This document shows, in pieces, positions 1-14,053 of a stretch of 22,606 bases of DNA. Location: positions 1 through 22,606 of the forward strand of contig JAYMTA010000988.1 in the NCBI GenBank assembly GCA_036897625.1. Direction: 5' to 3'. The stretch is from Pelargonium cotyledonis. Its lineage: Eukaryota > Streptophyta > Magnoliopsida > Geraniales > Geraniaceae. Numbering within the stretch: position 1 is the first letter of the stretch; each line of letters opens with the position of its first letter. Position numbers and translations under genes: made by a program. The notes below the pieces were generated by a model. That model saw only the letters and a list, made by a program, of their open reading frames with translations, made no database searches and was not told where the DNA came from.

Positions 1-205
1 TAAGACCCGAGGGACACCCAACAGTCCGCAATGGGCGTCCCCTCCAGCCACGGATCCTGAAAGAAATCTATGGTGGCCCCATTACCAACCCTCTAAGGAC
101 GTAACCACACTTTGCTACTCCTTTCCAGACACTGGAGGCGGTAGCAGGGCAGTTTCAATAGAGTCCAATGTGTAGGATCTACAAAGTGCTGACATGGCAC
201 AAATC
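1..205 (-). mobile_element. LINE reverse-transcriptase 3' coding fragment, decayed
   Basis: Read on the minus strand, this edge translates in pieces that resemble the region after the reverse transcriptase of plant L1-type LINEs, just before the zf-RVT domain. One piece reads SYTLDSIETALL, like the family's 'SYTWRSI' block. In another frame RVGNGATIDFFQDPWLEG matches the 'VGNG..I.FW.DPW..G' block. The two are joined only through a frame change, and an in-frame TAG precedes RVGNG, so the copy is dead. It is cut by the window edge. The motif match is recognised by eye; the family is inferred. Confidence 0.55.
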
Positions 206-439
206 AAGGAGTAAGGGGGCACTTTCTTCCACATCAGTTAATTAAAAGTTAATTCTGGAATAAGTCCTTATATATGAAATAACAACTTACAGATAAAACA
301 ACAAATATTATTCACCACAACTGTTACATATTTCAGTTATAAGACTTGGTGTACATAGAAGCCACTAGTTGTCCTCCAAATCACAACTTACAGATACCCC
401 CAAAAAATAAGATGGAATGGACAAAAAACTAAGAAATGG

Positions 440-569
440 TTCCATGGTAGATATGTCATGCTTTCTTTATTAAACATTTCAAAAATCATGACAAAGTCTA
501 AGATAGAGATGTATAGCAATTAAGAAGATGAGGACTGTTTCCATGGTAGATATGTTATGCTTTCTTTAT
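440..569. repeat. Pair of 31-bp direct repeats, 99 bp apart
   Basis: The stretch starting ttccatggtagatatg at 440-470 recurs at 539-569 with one mismatch (gtcatg versus gttatg). Both copies run on to ctttctttat. This looks like a small local duplication upstream of gene A; no element ends are visible. Confidence 0.7.
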
Positions 570-639
570 CAGATGGTTCTCCCCAGCCAAGTTTTTTACC
601 CATTTGCAATATTATACAGGAAAAGACTGGGACAATGAT

Positions 640-740
640 TTTATTACCTTTAATATTCATGGAACCAGCAAAGCTCGAACCCATGACCTGATCTCATGTG
701 TGTCTTTACTATTAAGGCATCCCTCAGTCGATAATAAATT
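640..740 (-). mobile_element. tRNA-derived SINE head (pol III A and B boxes)
   Basis: On the minus strand, ggatgccttaatagtaaag (complement of about 703-721) resembles a tRNA A box. It is followed about 30 bases later by tgggttcgagc (complement of 673-683), a good B box (GTTCGANNC). The spacing fits a tRNA promoter but no cloverleaf can be folded, so this is the head of a SINE rather than a tRNA gene. The 3' end is not clear. Confidence 0.45.
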
Positions 741-1630
741 TGTTAGTTATAGTCGTACAAGTCTATAAAATATTTTGATGACAAGATCCGTTGCACAAAC
801 ATATTATATCGAGCAATGACTAATGTAACATGTGAGCTCATATTGTTCAAATAAATTTTAGATGTGAAGTTTTGCAAGATATATACTCATATGTGACCGT
901 CAAGTTGCCCTACACGTCGCCTCCAATTCATTTTCCCACAAGAGGACCAAGTGATAGTTGTCCTCACAAAGTTACTTCAAAGTCTTTGAAATGCTAACAA
1001 ATGTAACAAGTTAGGTGCATACGATTTATCTATGTTCCAACCTCACGGGGAGTAGTGCTAGAATCCCTCTGAAATAGCATAAAGAAATGCATTGGTCAGT
1101 GATGAGCAATAAGAAGGTAGAAGAGGAATACACCTATTAATCACAGAAAGAGGATCAAACTTATACACATACAAGAACCCTATAAAATGTAAATGGAATT
1201 CCTAAGTTAGGATAATATATCAAGTACCAAATTATCCCAGTATCACCAAAACCAAATCAACCATATGATCAGCCAAGTAACTGAAATTGTATATAGTAGA
1301 TCTGTACAGATTCTATATCTTGATTTTCTCCTTGTGAAGTCTAGTCTATGAGTACAAATAACACAGTACCATTACCATTTCAACATATTCATATTCTTGA
1401 CACTTTGGTCAATAAACTTAATGTGCTCTTAGCAATTTACAAAGATAAGTTCACTGAATCACAAGAAATTAAAGGTTAAACTTAATATTATACATCCATA
1501 GGACATAAAAAAATAATAATTCGTTTGAACTATATGCAAGTAATAAATCAATTATGTCAGCAAACAATTATGTCAGCAAAGAACAGAAAGATAAACAACT
1601 GCAGTGCAGGAAAGAAGCATAAACATAGCA
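741..1630. other. Upstream intergenic region of gene A
   Basis: AT-rich sequence with no open frame of interest and no recognised element. Its last 40 bases, with a GCAGGAAAG leader block just before the ATG, resemble the leaders of pseudogene B and gene C, so this is the shared proximal leader of the tandem family. A TATA-like cctataaaatg lies near 1178-1188, too far upstream to call confidently. Confidence 0.5.
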
Positions 1631-4600
1631 ATGAAAGGCTTTACAAAACTTTTTGCTTGCTTGCTTCTCTTTGTTATGTTATTGTACATAACAACAATAT
1701 CCTCAGCACTTGACACCATCAGTTCAAGTCAATCCATTGAGGGCAATCAAACAATAGTTTCCGCGGATGGAAGCTTTCAGATGGGATTTTTTAGCCGTGA
1801 TAATCAAGATAATAGATATCTGGGCATCTGGTATAACAAATTACCTGCCATGACAGTTGTATGGGTTGCCAACCGGGAAGTCCCACTCGCCAACTCATTG
1901 GGAGCTTTGAAGGTTACAGACCAGGGAGTTCTCGTCCTTCTCAGTGACAATGAGACCATCATTTGGTCTTCCACTGCATCAAGACCTGTGCAGAATCCAG
2001 TTGCACAGCTCTTGGATACAGGAAATCTTATCGTAAGAGAAGTAAAAGACAATGATCCTGAAAACTTCCTGTGGCAGAGTTTTGACTATCCATGTGATAC
2101 ACTCCTGCCTGAGTCCAAGTTAGGAAGAATCAGAGCCACGGGTTTTGATAGGATCCTGACATCCTGGAAAAGCCCTGAAGATCCTTCACCAGGTGACTTT
2201 ACATATCGGATCTATCCCAATGGCTATCCTCAGATATTTCTGTCAGAGGGCGCAGTCATTAAGTTTAGTACAGGGCCTTGGAATGGTCTAAGGTATGGCG
2301 CATCACCGAATCTGAGAGAAAATCCAATATACAAATTTGGTTTTGTTCTCAATGAGAAGGAGATGTACTACAGCTATGAGCTACTAAACAGCTCTGTTCT
2401 CTCAAGGCTGATTTTGAGCTCTACTGGTGTCATCCAGCGCTACACATGGATCGATCGGGCACAAGCTTGGGTCCTCTACCTAACTGTACCAATGGATAAC
2501 TGTGATGCTTATGCATTGTGTGGTTCCCATGGCAAGTGCAATGTTGTTGAATCTCCAGCATGTCAGTGCATGAATGGTTTTGTGCCAAAATTTCGTGACG
2601 AGTGGGGCAGGGCGGATTGGTCTAATGGGTGTGTAAGGAGGACTCCTTTGAATTGCAGTGAGGATATTTTCTTCAAGTACCCAGGTATAAAATTACCAGA
2701 TACACAGAGATCCTGGTATAATATAACCATGAATCTCGAGGAATGTATGATGATATGCACGAAGAACTGCACTTGTACAGCTTATGCTAATTTAGATATC
2801 AGAGGAGGAGGGAGTGGATGCTTGCATTGGTTCGGAGACCTTATTGATATCAGAGAACTCAACGAAGACGGGCAAGATCTTTACATAAGGATGGCTGCCT
2901 CAGAAGCAGGTACTAGTACACTTTCTAAAGTATCTATAGCCAAACAAACAAGACATTCATGAAATGATTAGTAAATTGAGAGTTTCTACTCAAACAACTA
3001 ATTCTCCTAATAGTTGAAGTCATAAAAAATCCTAGCACTTTTCAGCATTTCTGAACTTAGTTTTTCTTTTTCCATTCTTCTAATTGTAATTGCTGCATTC
3101 AGGTAAAGTTGAATCCAAACACAACCAGAAGAAAAGACTGGTGATCATAGTCAGCTCAGTCTTTGGGATGCTGATTTTAGGCCTGGGCTTGATCATATAT
3201 ATTTTGAGCAAGAAGGGGCTATTAAGACAAGGTAAATAAAAAAAACTAAACCACTATAGCAAATATAGCACTTTGATGGACTGACCTCCATCTCCATGAA
3301 ACTAATAATTAAAATACAATGGAACAAAATGTTCCTTAACATTATGCACTGGAAAATGTAATCACTCTAGTTTACTTTCTGCTTAGCAGTGGAAAAGGTA
3401 AACAATGCAGGAGGCTCCAGCTCTGAAAGCCAGAAGGAAGATCTAGAACTACCATTATTTGAATTTCTGACCCTAGCTGCTGCTACAAATAACTTTTCAG
3501 AGAACAATAAGATTGGAGAGGGTGGTTTTGGACCTGTCTACAAGGTAATATCCAGATACAGTAATACACTACTAGCATATATAGTAGCAACTCAATAAAA
3601 CAATGCAACATATTTTATGTTTCCCTCTTCATCAAACAGTTTCTGTGAAGAGAGGACAAACTAAAATAGAGGAGAGAGAGAATCACACTAATTTCTAGCT
3701 GAAAACTCATACTACCATCATGGTCGACCATTTTGCAGGGTGTGCTGAAAGATGGCCAAGAAATAGCAGTGAAAATGCTATCAAGGAATTCAAATCAAGG
3801 GCTCAATGAGTTCAAGAATGAAGTCATATGTATTGCAAAGCTTCAGCACCGGAACCTTGTGAAGCTTCTTGGCTATTGCATTCAAGAAGAGAAGATACTT
3901 TTATATGAATACATGCCCAACAAAAGCTTAGACTTCTTTATTTTTGGTTTGGCTTTCTCAACACCTAATGTTATGATATTTCGTACAAACTCCCTATACA
4001 TGCAAACACTCTGACAGTATTGGACTAGTGTATAGCACTATAGCTAAACTCTACTTCAACCTAAAAGCTTATGTAATTAAATGGAGGGTCCAACTAGTAT
4101 ATAAAACAGTCTCAAACACCACTTACTTTCACTGTGGGATACTTAAACATGAACTCGCATGTCACCCATGGAACCAAGTCAAGTGGCCTCTTATTAGTGA
4201 AGAATTGGGACTCTACCTTAGGCTTTAATTTATTACTTCTACAAAATTTTGCAGATGAAGCACAAAGGCAGCTGCTCAATTGGGAAAAGCGATTTAACAT
4301 CATCAATGGGATTGCTAGGGGTCTTTTATATCTTCATCAAGATTCCAGACTCAGAATCATACACAGGGACCTCAAAGCAAGCAATGTGTTACTAGATTAT
4401 GATATGGATCCGAAAATTTCAGACTTCGGCACAGCTAGATGCTTTGGAGGAAATGAAACTGAAGCAAATACAGACAGAGTGGTTGGAACTTAGTAAGAGC
4501 CCTTTAATATGATGTTTTTACATATGACTTTGATTGTTTCATTAGTTGATTTTGTGCATTCCGTAATTTTGTGCAGTGGTTACATGTCCCCTGAGTATGC

Positions 4601-5129
4601 AATTGACGGGAACTTCTCTACAAAATCTGATGTCTTCAGCTATGGTGTTTTGTTGCTAGAGATAGTCACAGGGAAGAAAAACAAGGGATTCTATCATCCA
4701 CACCACTACCTAAATCTTCTTGGTCATGTAAGTGTTTATTATTTAGTCAAGATTTATATTTGAACGTTTGTTTGTTCAATAGTGAAACACGACACTGAAA
4801 AGTTGGCTTTGAATTAATATTAGGCATGGAAACTCTTCAAGGAAGACAGGACCTTGGAACTAATAGATGACTTGTTAGGCAGCTCGTGTAATCTATCACA
4901 GGCATTAAGATCAATCCATGTAGGCCTACTATGTGTGCAAAGATATCCAGAGGATAGGCCAGGTATGTCAGATGTTGTGTTGATGTTAACCAGTGATATC
5001 ATGTTGCCTCAGCCTAAGGAGCCTGGTTTTTACACCGAAAGAAAACTGTTTCAAATGAATTCCTTGTTTAGCAAACAAGCTTCATGTGAAGGTACTGAAA
5101 TGACGATAACAGATTTAAGTGGTCGATAG
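1631..5129 (+). CDS. Gene A: G-type lectin S-receptor-like Ser/Thr kinase, 7 exons, intact
   Basis: Plasma-membrane receptor kinase of the S-domain (SRK/SD1) family. Exons by reading frame and GT-AG sites: 1631-2909, 3103-3231, 3390-3544, 3739-3946, 4255-4492, 4577-4727, 4824-5129, giving 821 aa. The start is the first in-frame ATG, opening directly into a signal peptide ([14 protein letters not shown], cleavage near residue 26). Then come bulb lectin (about 27-150), S-locus glycoprotein domain (about 200-310), EGF-like and PAN domains (about 320-426, with the family's 12 cysteines), a membrane span (about 439-461), and the kinase. The kinase has glycine loop [11 protein letters not shown] (511-521), catalytic Lys533, HRD Asp629 and DFG Asp647, so it is an RD kinase. 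The tail ends in LSGR, typical of the family. The DFG motif continues DFGTAR where relatives have DFGLAR. The intron 2 acceptor is a tandem NAGNAG (tagcag, 3384-3389), which may add one alanine. Closest relative in the window is gene C. The ligand is unknown. Confidence 0.93.
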
Positions 5130-5424
5130 AATTTGCTTTATGCAAGGGATGTAAAAGTATTAGTTGAAGTTTCACAGTTTCAAGTAATGATTAGGACTAT
5201 TATTAGAGCAAGGTAGCAACTCAATACTGTAATATTAAGTTTCTCCACTTCATATTTAGCATTAAACTGATTATAATTGCACTAGAATAGGAAAAGTTGC
5301 AGGAGATATGTAAAGATCAATCATTTGATCATGCAATAAGTGGGAACTGTAACAATTCCTACCTGTAGTGATTTCGGATATATAGGTTGCTACTGCAGAC
5401 TCCTTTATGTTTGGTTTTGTGACA

Positions 5425-5560
5425 CAAATACATGGCCAACAAAAGCTTGGACTTTGCTTTTTTGATACCTTTCTTTTTTGTGCCTAACTATTACCTGCAC
5501 AAAATAATTACATTATACAAGCTTTAAAAATTTAGCAATATTATTCCAGTTTTTTAACTG
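5425..5560 (+). pseudogene. Relic of S-domain RLK exon 4 end plus intron 4
   Basis: Shortly after gene A, acaaatacatggccaacaaa and the following bases encode the 'YMxNKSLDF' end of kinase exon 4 (compare 11800-11835 in gene C). The next 90 bases follow gene C intron 4: 'cctgcacaaaataatta' and 'ttatacaagcttt' pair with 'cctacacaaaattaact' and 'atatacaagctcc'. Nothing of exons 3 or 5 is attached. The sequence just before it (5341-5424) matches the 3' flank of pseudogene B, so the relic is joined directly to a duplicated gene end. It is non-functional. Confidence 0.7.
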
Positions 5561-6561
5561 GCAAAGAATAATGTATATTGATAATAAAGAGGGCTGAGCT
5601 TCGAAGGAGGAAACGCAGCCTCAGTCAAGGTACAAGAATCTCTCATAAGAGAGTATATAAAAAGAACAAGAAGAGCAGACCATGGCGAAATGAACTATTA
5701 AATCAGAGAAATAAATTTCAGTCTACTACTGTATCAACTTAGTTCTTGGTAAGGAAGAAAGTGCTAAATAAAGAGATATTGAAGGAAAATATGGTCAAAA
5801 GCAAAACTACTTTGCAGCAGCATGACAATTGATATTCAAAGGTTGTTTATAATTGAAACTTATGTCATTAAGATTATATATCGCCCTGCTAATCTCATGG
5901 TATCGAAGTGACAATGTTATCAAGATGCAGTGATTGATGCAAAAGTGTCATAAAATATTGTTGACTTCTTTTTTCAGCTGACCTAGTGATCTTTGTGCCA
6001 AGCAGTTTGGAGGCACTCCCACAGATCCTCAAAACCATGGAAAATGACAAGTTTCTTCATTTATTTCCTATTATTACCTTTCAATGGCCAGACCAAGATC
6101 CCTTAAATTGTAGAAAGAAGCCTGTAATTTTCAAACTCAAAACTCATTCAAGACTCATCCAACAAGTTAAAACAGCAAGAACTGTCAAAATGTTCTGTGC
6201 AGGCGAATTCACAAATGATATTTGTATAAAATCACAGACAAAACTAAAACGAAATATTAACCAAAAAGAAATGGATAAATGGAACACAACCTACTATCTT
6301 TTCAAAACTACTTATAATTCATACTCATGTAAGTCAATATCCTTCAGTCAACAAATCTAATGCGTATTTGGCAGTTTTTATGGCCGGAAAAGTCTAGTGC
6401 CTTGAGCAGAAGGGAAAAAGATAAAGACAAGATGAATTGTTCTGAAGACTGAAAATGAAGTCTCAAGTCATTAGGCTTTTCCTCTGCATCTATTCAACCA
6501 GCTGTTCAAGCAACTGTAATAAAATATGCATTCTAAGGCAGGAAAGCATATGAGCATATCA
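5561..6561. other. Intergenic region and 5' flank of pseudogene B
   Basis: No convincing gene; the open frame at 5986-6360 has no recognisable protein and is probably chance. Around 5945-6030 the sequence 'tcagctgacc...gatctttgtgcca' pairs with 8035-8075 upstream of gene C. Positions 6450-6561 pair with 8540-8654, so these are duplicated promoter-side blocks of the same ancestral gene. Nothing else recognised. Confidence 0.55.
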
Positions 6562-6961
6562 ATGGAAGGGTTTGCAACACTTATTGTTTGCTTTTCTTTG
6601 TTGTGCATAACAAAAATTTCTTCAGCACTTGACATTTTAAGAGCAAGGCAATCATCACAAGCAATCAGAGCCACAGGTTTTGACAGGATCCTGACATCCT
6701 GGAAGAGCCCTGAAGATCCTTCTGAAGGTGATTTTGCTTTTCAGGTAGAGCCCCGTGAATATACACAACTAGTTACTTCACAAGGCTCCAACCTCAAGTA
6801 CAAGACAGGACCTTGGAATGGTCCGAGGTTTTGTGGGAAACCAATTATGAGAGAAAATTGAATACGCAAATTTGGTTTTGTGCTTAATGAGAAGGTGATG
6901 TACTACAACTCGAAGCTACTAAATAACTCTGTTCTTTCAATGATGATTTTTTTTAGTTCAT

Positions 6962-7208
6962 TGAAACTGGAAGATATAGCAGAGAACTAAGAGTTGCAGT
7001 ACGTAGTGAAAAGGATGCATTTTATTGACTTGTACAGTTCTACATTTATAATACTTGGAACAATAGAAATCCAAAAATTCTCTATCATCTAACAGCTGAT
7101 ATCATGATCCACAAAACCATAGATATGATTAACTAATTCCTAGAAATAGAAACTTATTACTGACTATGATTAATTTAAATTTGAAACAAGAAAACAAAAC
7201 CATGTGCA
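6962..7208 (-). mobile_element. Probable solo LTR inserted in pseudogene B
   Basis: About 250 bases absent from genes A and C interrupt the exon 1 homology. The insert begins TGAAAC and ends TGTGCA, and the hexamer agttca occurs on both sides (6955-6960 and 7208-7213), one base out of register with a perfect 5-bp duplication. On the minus strand it has the order expected of a Ty1/copia-type LTR: a TATA-like ttataaatg (complement near 7044-7052), then aataaaatgc (complement near 7017-7026), then a pyrimidine-rich end in TTTCA. It is short for an LTR, so the class is inferred. Confidence 0.5.
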
Positions 7209-7332
7209 GTTCAAAGTTCTACTGGTGTCATGATTAGAACAATTGTTAGAGCAGGATAGCAACTCAATACTGTAATATTAAGTTTCTCCACTTCAGATTT
7301 AGGCCAACTTAGGCATCCATGGTATTGATGCT

Positions 7333-7396
7333 GAGCAGTGATATTACATTGGCTAAGCCTAAAGAGCAGTGATATTACATTAGAGCAGTGATATTG
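7333..7396 (+). repeat. Three-fold repeat of an exon 7 snippet
   Basis: The sequence gagcagtgatatt starts at 7333, 7364 and 7383. The first two copies continue into acatt, and the third is followed by gagtttctcc. It derives from the 'TSDITL' coding part of exon 7 (compare gene C near 12809). The irregular spacings of 31 and 19 bases look like a repair or template-switch scar, not a satellite. Confidence 0.75.
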
Positions 7397-7446
7397 AGTT
7401 TCTCCTTGAGGTCTCGGGTTTGTCATGCTCAATGGTCGATAGAGCA

Positions 7447-8654
7447 AGCTTCTATATATGTTAATGCAAGACACATTGAACTTCATAGGATTCAAATAGT
7501 ATTGTACTATTGTTTATGCTTCAATTGCAGTTTAGTATCACCAAAATGTGTTGAAAATTGATGTTTCATAGGATTCAAGTATTGACACATTGCAATGGTC
7601 AGTCACAGAGCAACAGGACAAGTCTAGAGTTTGAATCTTCACTGAAGCATTTTATCAAACACTTTGTGGGCAACTGTAATTATTCTTACCAGTGGCTGTT
7701 TCTGCAGGCTCCTTCTTTGTCCCAGATGTGTTTGGTTGGATTCCTTCCTTGTTTAAGGAACCATTTCTATTGTTTGGCATGAGTATTTGATATTAGACTT
7801 CTAAAGAGATAAGTAAATGTTGAGGGCAGGCAGTGTAAATGTCTATATATATAAATATATATGTATTTTACACAATGGATAAGGTATTGTACATTTTACT
7901 CCTAAATTAGGAGTTTTATCCTGTTTTTATTTAATCCTGGTTTAGGGAGTGGGTTGATAGAGAGGAATTGAGGGCTCAAAGGGAACTATTTTAATTTTGG
8001 GAAGTTTTTTCATGTCATCAAATATTGAGTACTTTTTTTCTCAGCTGACCATCTTTGAGCCAAACCATTTGGAGGGTACAGAATATAGTAGCTGCAAATC
8101 TAGTTCAAGCTCTATGACAGTTTCAATTTAATTGGTTGTCCTGTTGCTTTCACTACCTCCATATTTGAACCAAGAAATCAACTTGATGGGGACCATATTT
8201 GAATAATAAAATTCTTGTAGGATGGTTTATAATTTCTGCGTTTTATTTTTGTTTGTTTAGAAAAAATTTATGGAAAAATAGAGGCAGAGACAAAGCATAG
8301 CAGGGCTGTTCCTTTCAGACAGACTAATATAGTCAATGAAAAAATAAGACTATTGTCTACCATTCAAAGCTGTCTTGTTCATCTAGAGACACTCAATTGC
8401 CCTCACAACAAGGCTACACAGGAAACGACAGGTTCTTTAGTGTTTTTCTTTTCCAAATACTATATATTCCAATGACCACAACTGAGAGCCTCAAAACTGT
8501 AGAGATTCTTTTTAAAATTTACTTTGAATGCTGACAATGAGGTCTCAACTCAAGTCATCAGACTTTTCCTCTGTACATATTTAACCATTTCTTCCAGCAA
8601 CTATAACAAAATAGTGCATTCCAGGGCAGGAAAAGAAAAAAAGACAGCATAACA
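7447..8654. other. Intergenic region between pseudogene B and gene C
   Basis: Positions 7540-7790 duplicate the 3' flank of gene C (13020-13250), for example 'gaagcattttatcaaacact' in both, so this is the downstream end of the ancestral repeat unit. A TA-rich run lies at about 7843-7863. From about 8000 the 5' flank of gene C begins: the tcagctgacc block near 8041 and the leader block 8540-8654 are shared with pseudogene B. A TATA-like tactatatattcc lies near 8458-8470, about 190 bases before the ATG. No gene seen. Confidence 0.6.
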
Positions 8655-12936
<4,282 letters not shown>

Positions 12937-13329
12937 TAACAAAATAACATCCAAAGTTCATAAAATATTTTTTGTTGTGCTTATGCTTGTATACATTTTA
13001 GTGTTACATGTGAAATTAAATTTGAAGTTTCATAGGATTGAAAATACTGGCACATTACAGAAGGTTAGTCATAGAGCAATACAAAGAACAAGTCATGTTT
13101 ATCAAAAAAAAGAACAAGTCATAAGTGTAAATATTCATTGAAGCATTTTATCAAACACTTTGTGGGCGGGTGTAATAATTCCTTGTTTGGCTTGGTTGTC
13201 CGTAATTTAAGGAACTGATCATATCATTGTTTTGAACGAGTATTTGGAGTAATTCTTTCGGAAAGATGGGTGGGTTGTTGAGGGAGTGTCATGTGTGGAA
13301 ATGGCTTTTTATAGTAATGCTATGTTTAC

Positions 13330-13606
13330 AAAATTTTGTACAAAAATCTTTGTACAAAGTGACGTGTCAATTATCTAGATATGACACAACAAATATCTTA
13401 ATGATGAGTTGGACCAATTAAATTTAGCCAAGTGTATAATATATGTTATAAATCGGGCGTTTCACACCAAAAATTCATGGGAGGGTAGTGGTATCATATG
13501 TATCGGGTTATTAATCGTTTAAACTTAATATTAAAACCATAAAAATAAGAAATCGTGTTTGCTACATAAGTTGCCACATCATTTTGTATACCAAATTTTG
13601 TACAAA
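13330..13606. mobile_element. Foldback MITE-like element with ttgtacaaa arms
   Basis: The left arm near 13338-13370 (ttgtacaaaaatctttgtac, then aaagtgacgtgtcaa) pairs imperfectly with the complement of the right arm near 13570-13604 (ttgtacaaaatttggtatac, then aaaatgatgtggcaa). The roughly 200 bases between the arms do not code. This is the shape of a non-autonomous DNA transposon. I could not identify a clean target-site duplication, so the exact ends and superfamily are uncertain. Confidence 0.55.
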
Positions 13607-13620
13607 GTTCGGAACAAATA

Positions 13621-13740
13621 CTCCCTCTGTCCCAAAATAAGTGTCTTGTTTGTCTAATTTTTTTGTCCTAAAATGAGTGTCTCGTTTCTATTTTTATGTT
13701 ATTATATTAGTGTTCTTCCCATATTACCCTTATCACTTAT
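13621..13740 (+). mobile_element. One end of a Stowaway-like MITE
   Basis: After the dinucleotide TA at 13619-13620, ctccctctgtcccaaaataa matches the terminal inverted repeat of Stowaway/mariner-type MITEs. It is followed by the repeated 'tgtcctaaaatgagtgtct' motif seen in the copies at 21007 and 21854. The opposite terminal repeat (gggacggag...) is not found downstream, so this copy seems truncated. The end given is approximate. Confidence 0.6.
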
Positions 13741-14053
13741 GCACATGGTCAAATCTGCACATGGTTGCACATGGGAAAAGTGAGGGTTATATTGAAAACA
13801 CACTAAATTATCTTGTACTTCTTAATAAAATGGATTGTGCCTCCAAAATCCCACCCAACTCTTTGCCTGTTCCGATCCGACCAACCTTTAGATTGATTCC
13901 AACCCATTCAAACCTCAAAACCAGAAGTACTTTCGGGTTAGACTCTACCATCCGAAACCAATCCAAAATCCTATTTGTCAGTTCTAATCCAAATGCTACT
14001 ACCATATATGAAAATCCAAATACATTAAAAACTGGCCATTTAAATCATCATTC
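13741..14053. other. Intergenic, nothing recognised
   Basis: Non-coding as far as I can see. The open frame crossing it (13677-14066) overlaps MITE sequence and has no recognisable protein features. The last 12 bases (aaatcatcattc, 14042-14053) are the left target-site duplication of the next element. Confidence 0.5.

Larger units (their letters stand above)
6562..7446 (+). pseudogene. Pseudogene B: collapsed S-domain RLK
   Basis: Starts like gene C with ATG and a signal peptide (MEGFATLIVCFSLLCITKIS), then jumps from the mature N-terminus (near ARQSSQAI) directly to [12 protein letters not shown] in the S-locus glycoprotein part. About 384 bases of lectin-domain coding are missing relative to gene C. 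A TGA at 6859-6861 replaces the Pro codon of 'RENPIYKFG'. Exon 1 homology continues in untranslated form to about 6954, is interrupted by a probable solo LTR, resumes briefly (tctactggtgtcat, about 7218-7231), then fuses to 3'-UTR-like sequence matching gene A 5187-5275. Scrambled exon 7 pieces follow (7315-7446, with 'aagcctaaagagc' and 'ggtcgatag'). Exons 2-6 are gone. No functional receptor can be made; a short secreted peptide could be if transcribed. Confidence 0.85.

Noticed and set aside
4492..4497. In-frame TAG at the end of exon 5 in genes A, C and D, first read as a nonsense mutation
   Set aside because: The stop arises only if intron 5 is not removed: exon 5 ends in 'ta' and the GT donor supplies the g. 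Splicing to exon 6 makes TAT (Tyr), giving GTYGYMSPEY.
5986..6360. 124-codon open frame between gene A and pseudogene B
   Set aside because: No recognisable domain or signal peptide, and its first part overlaps a duplicated upstream block that is not open in the gene C copy. Treated as chance.
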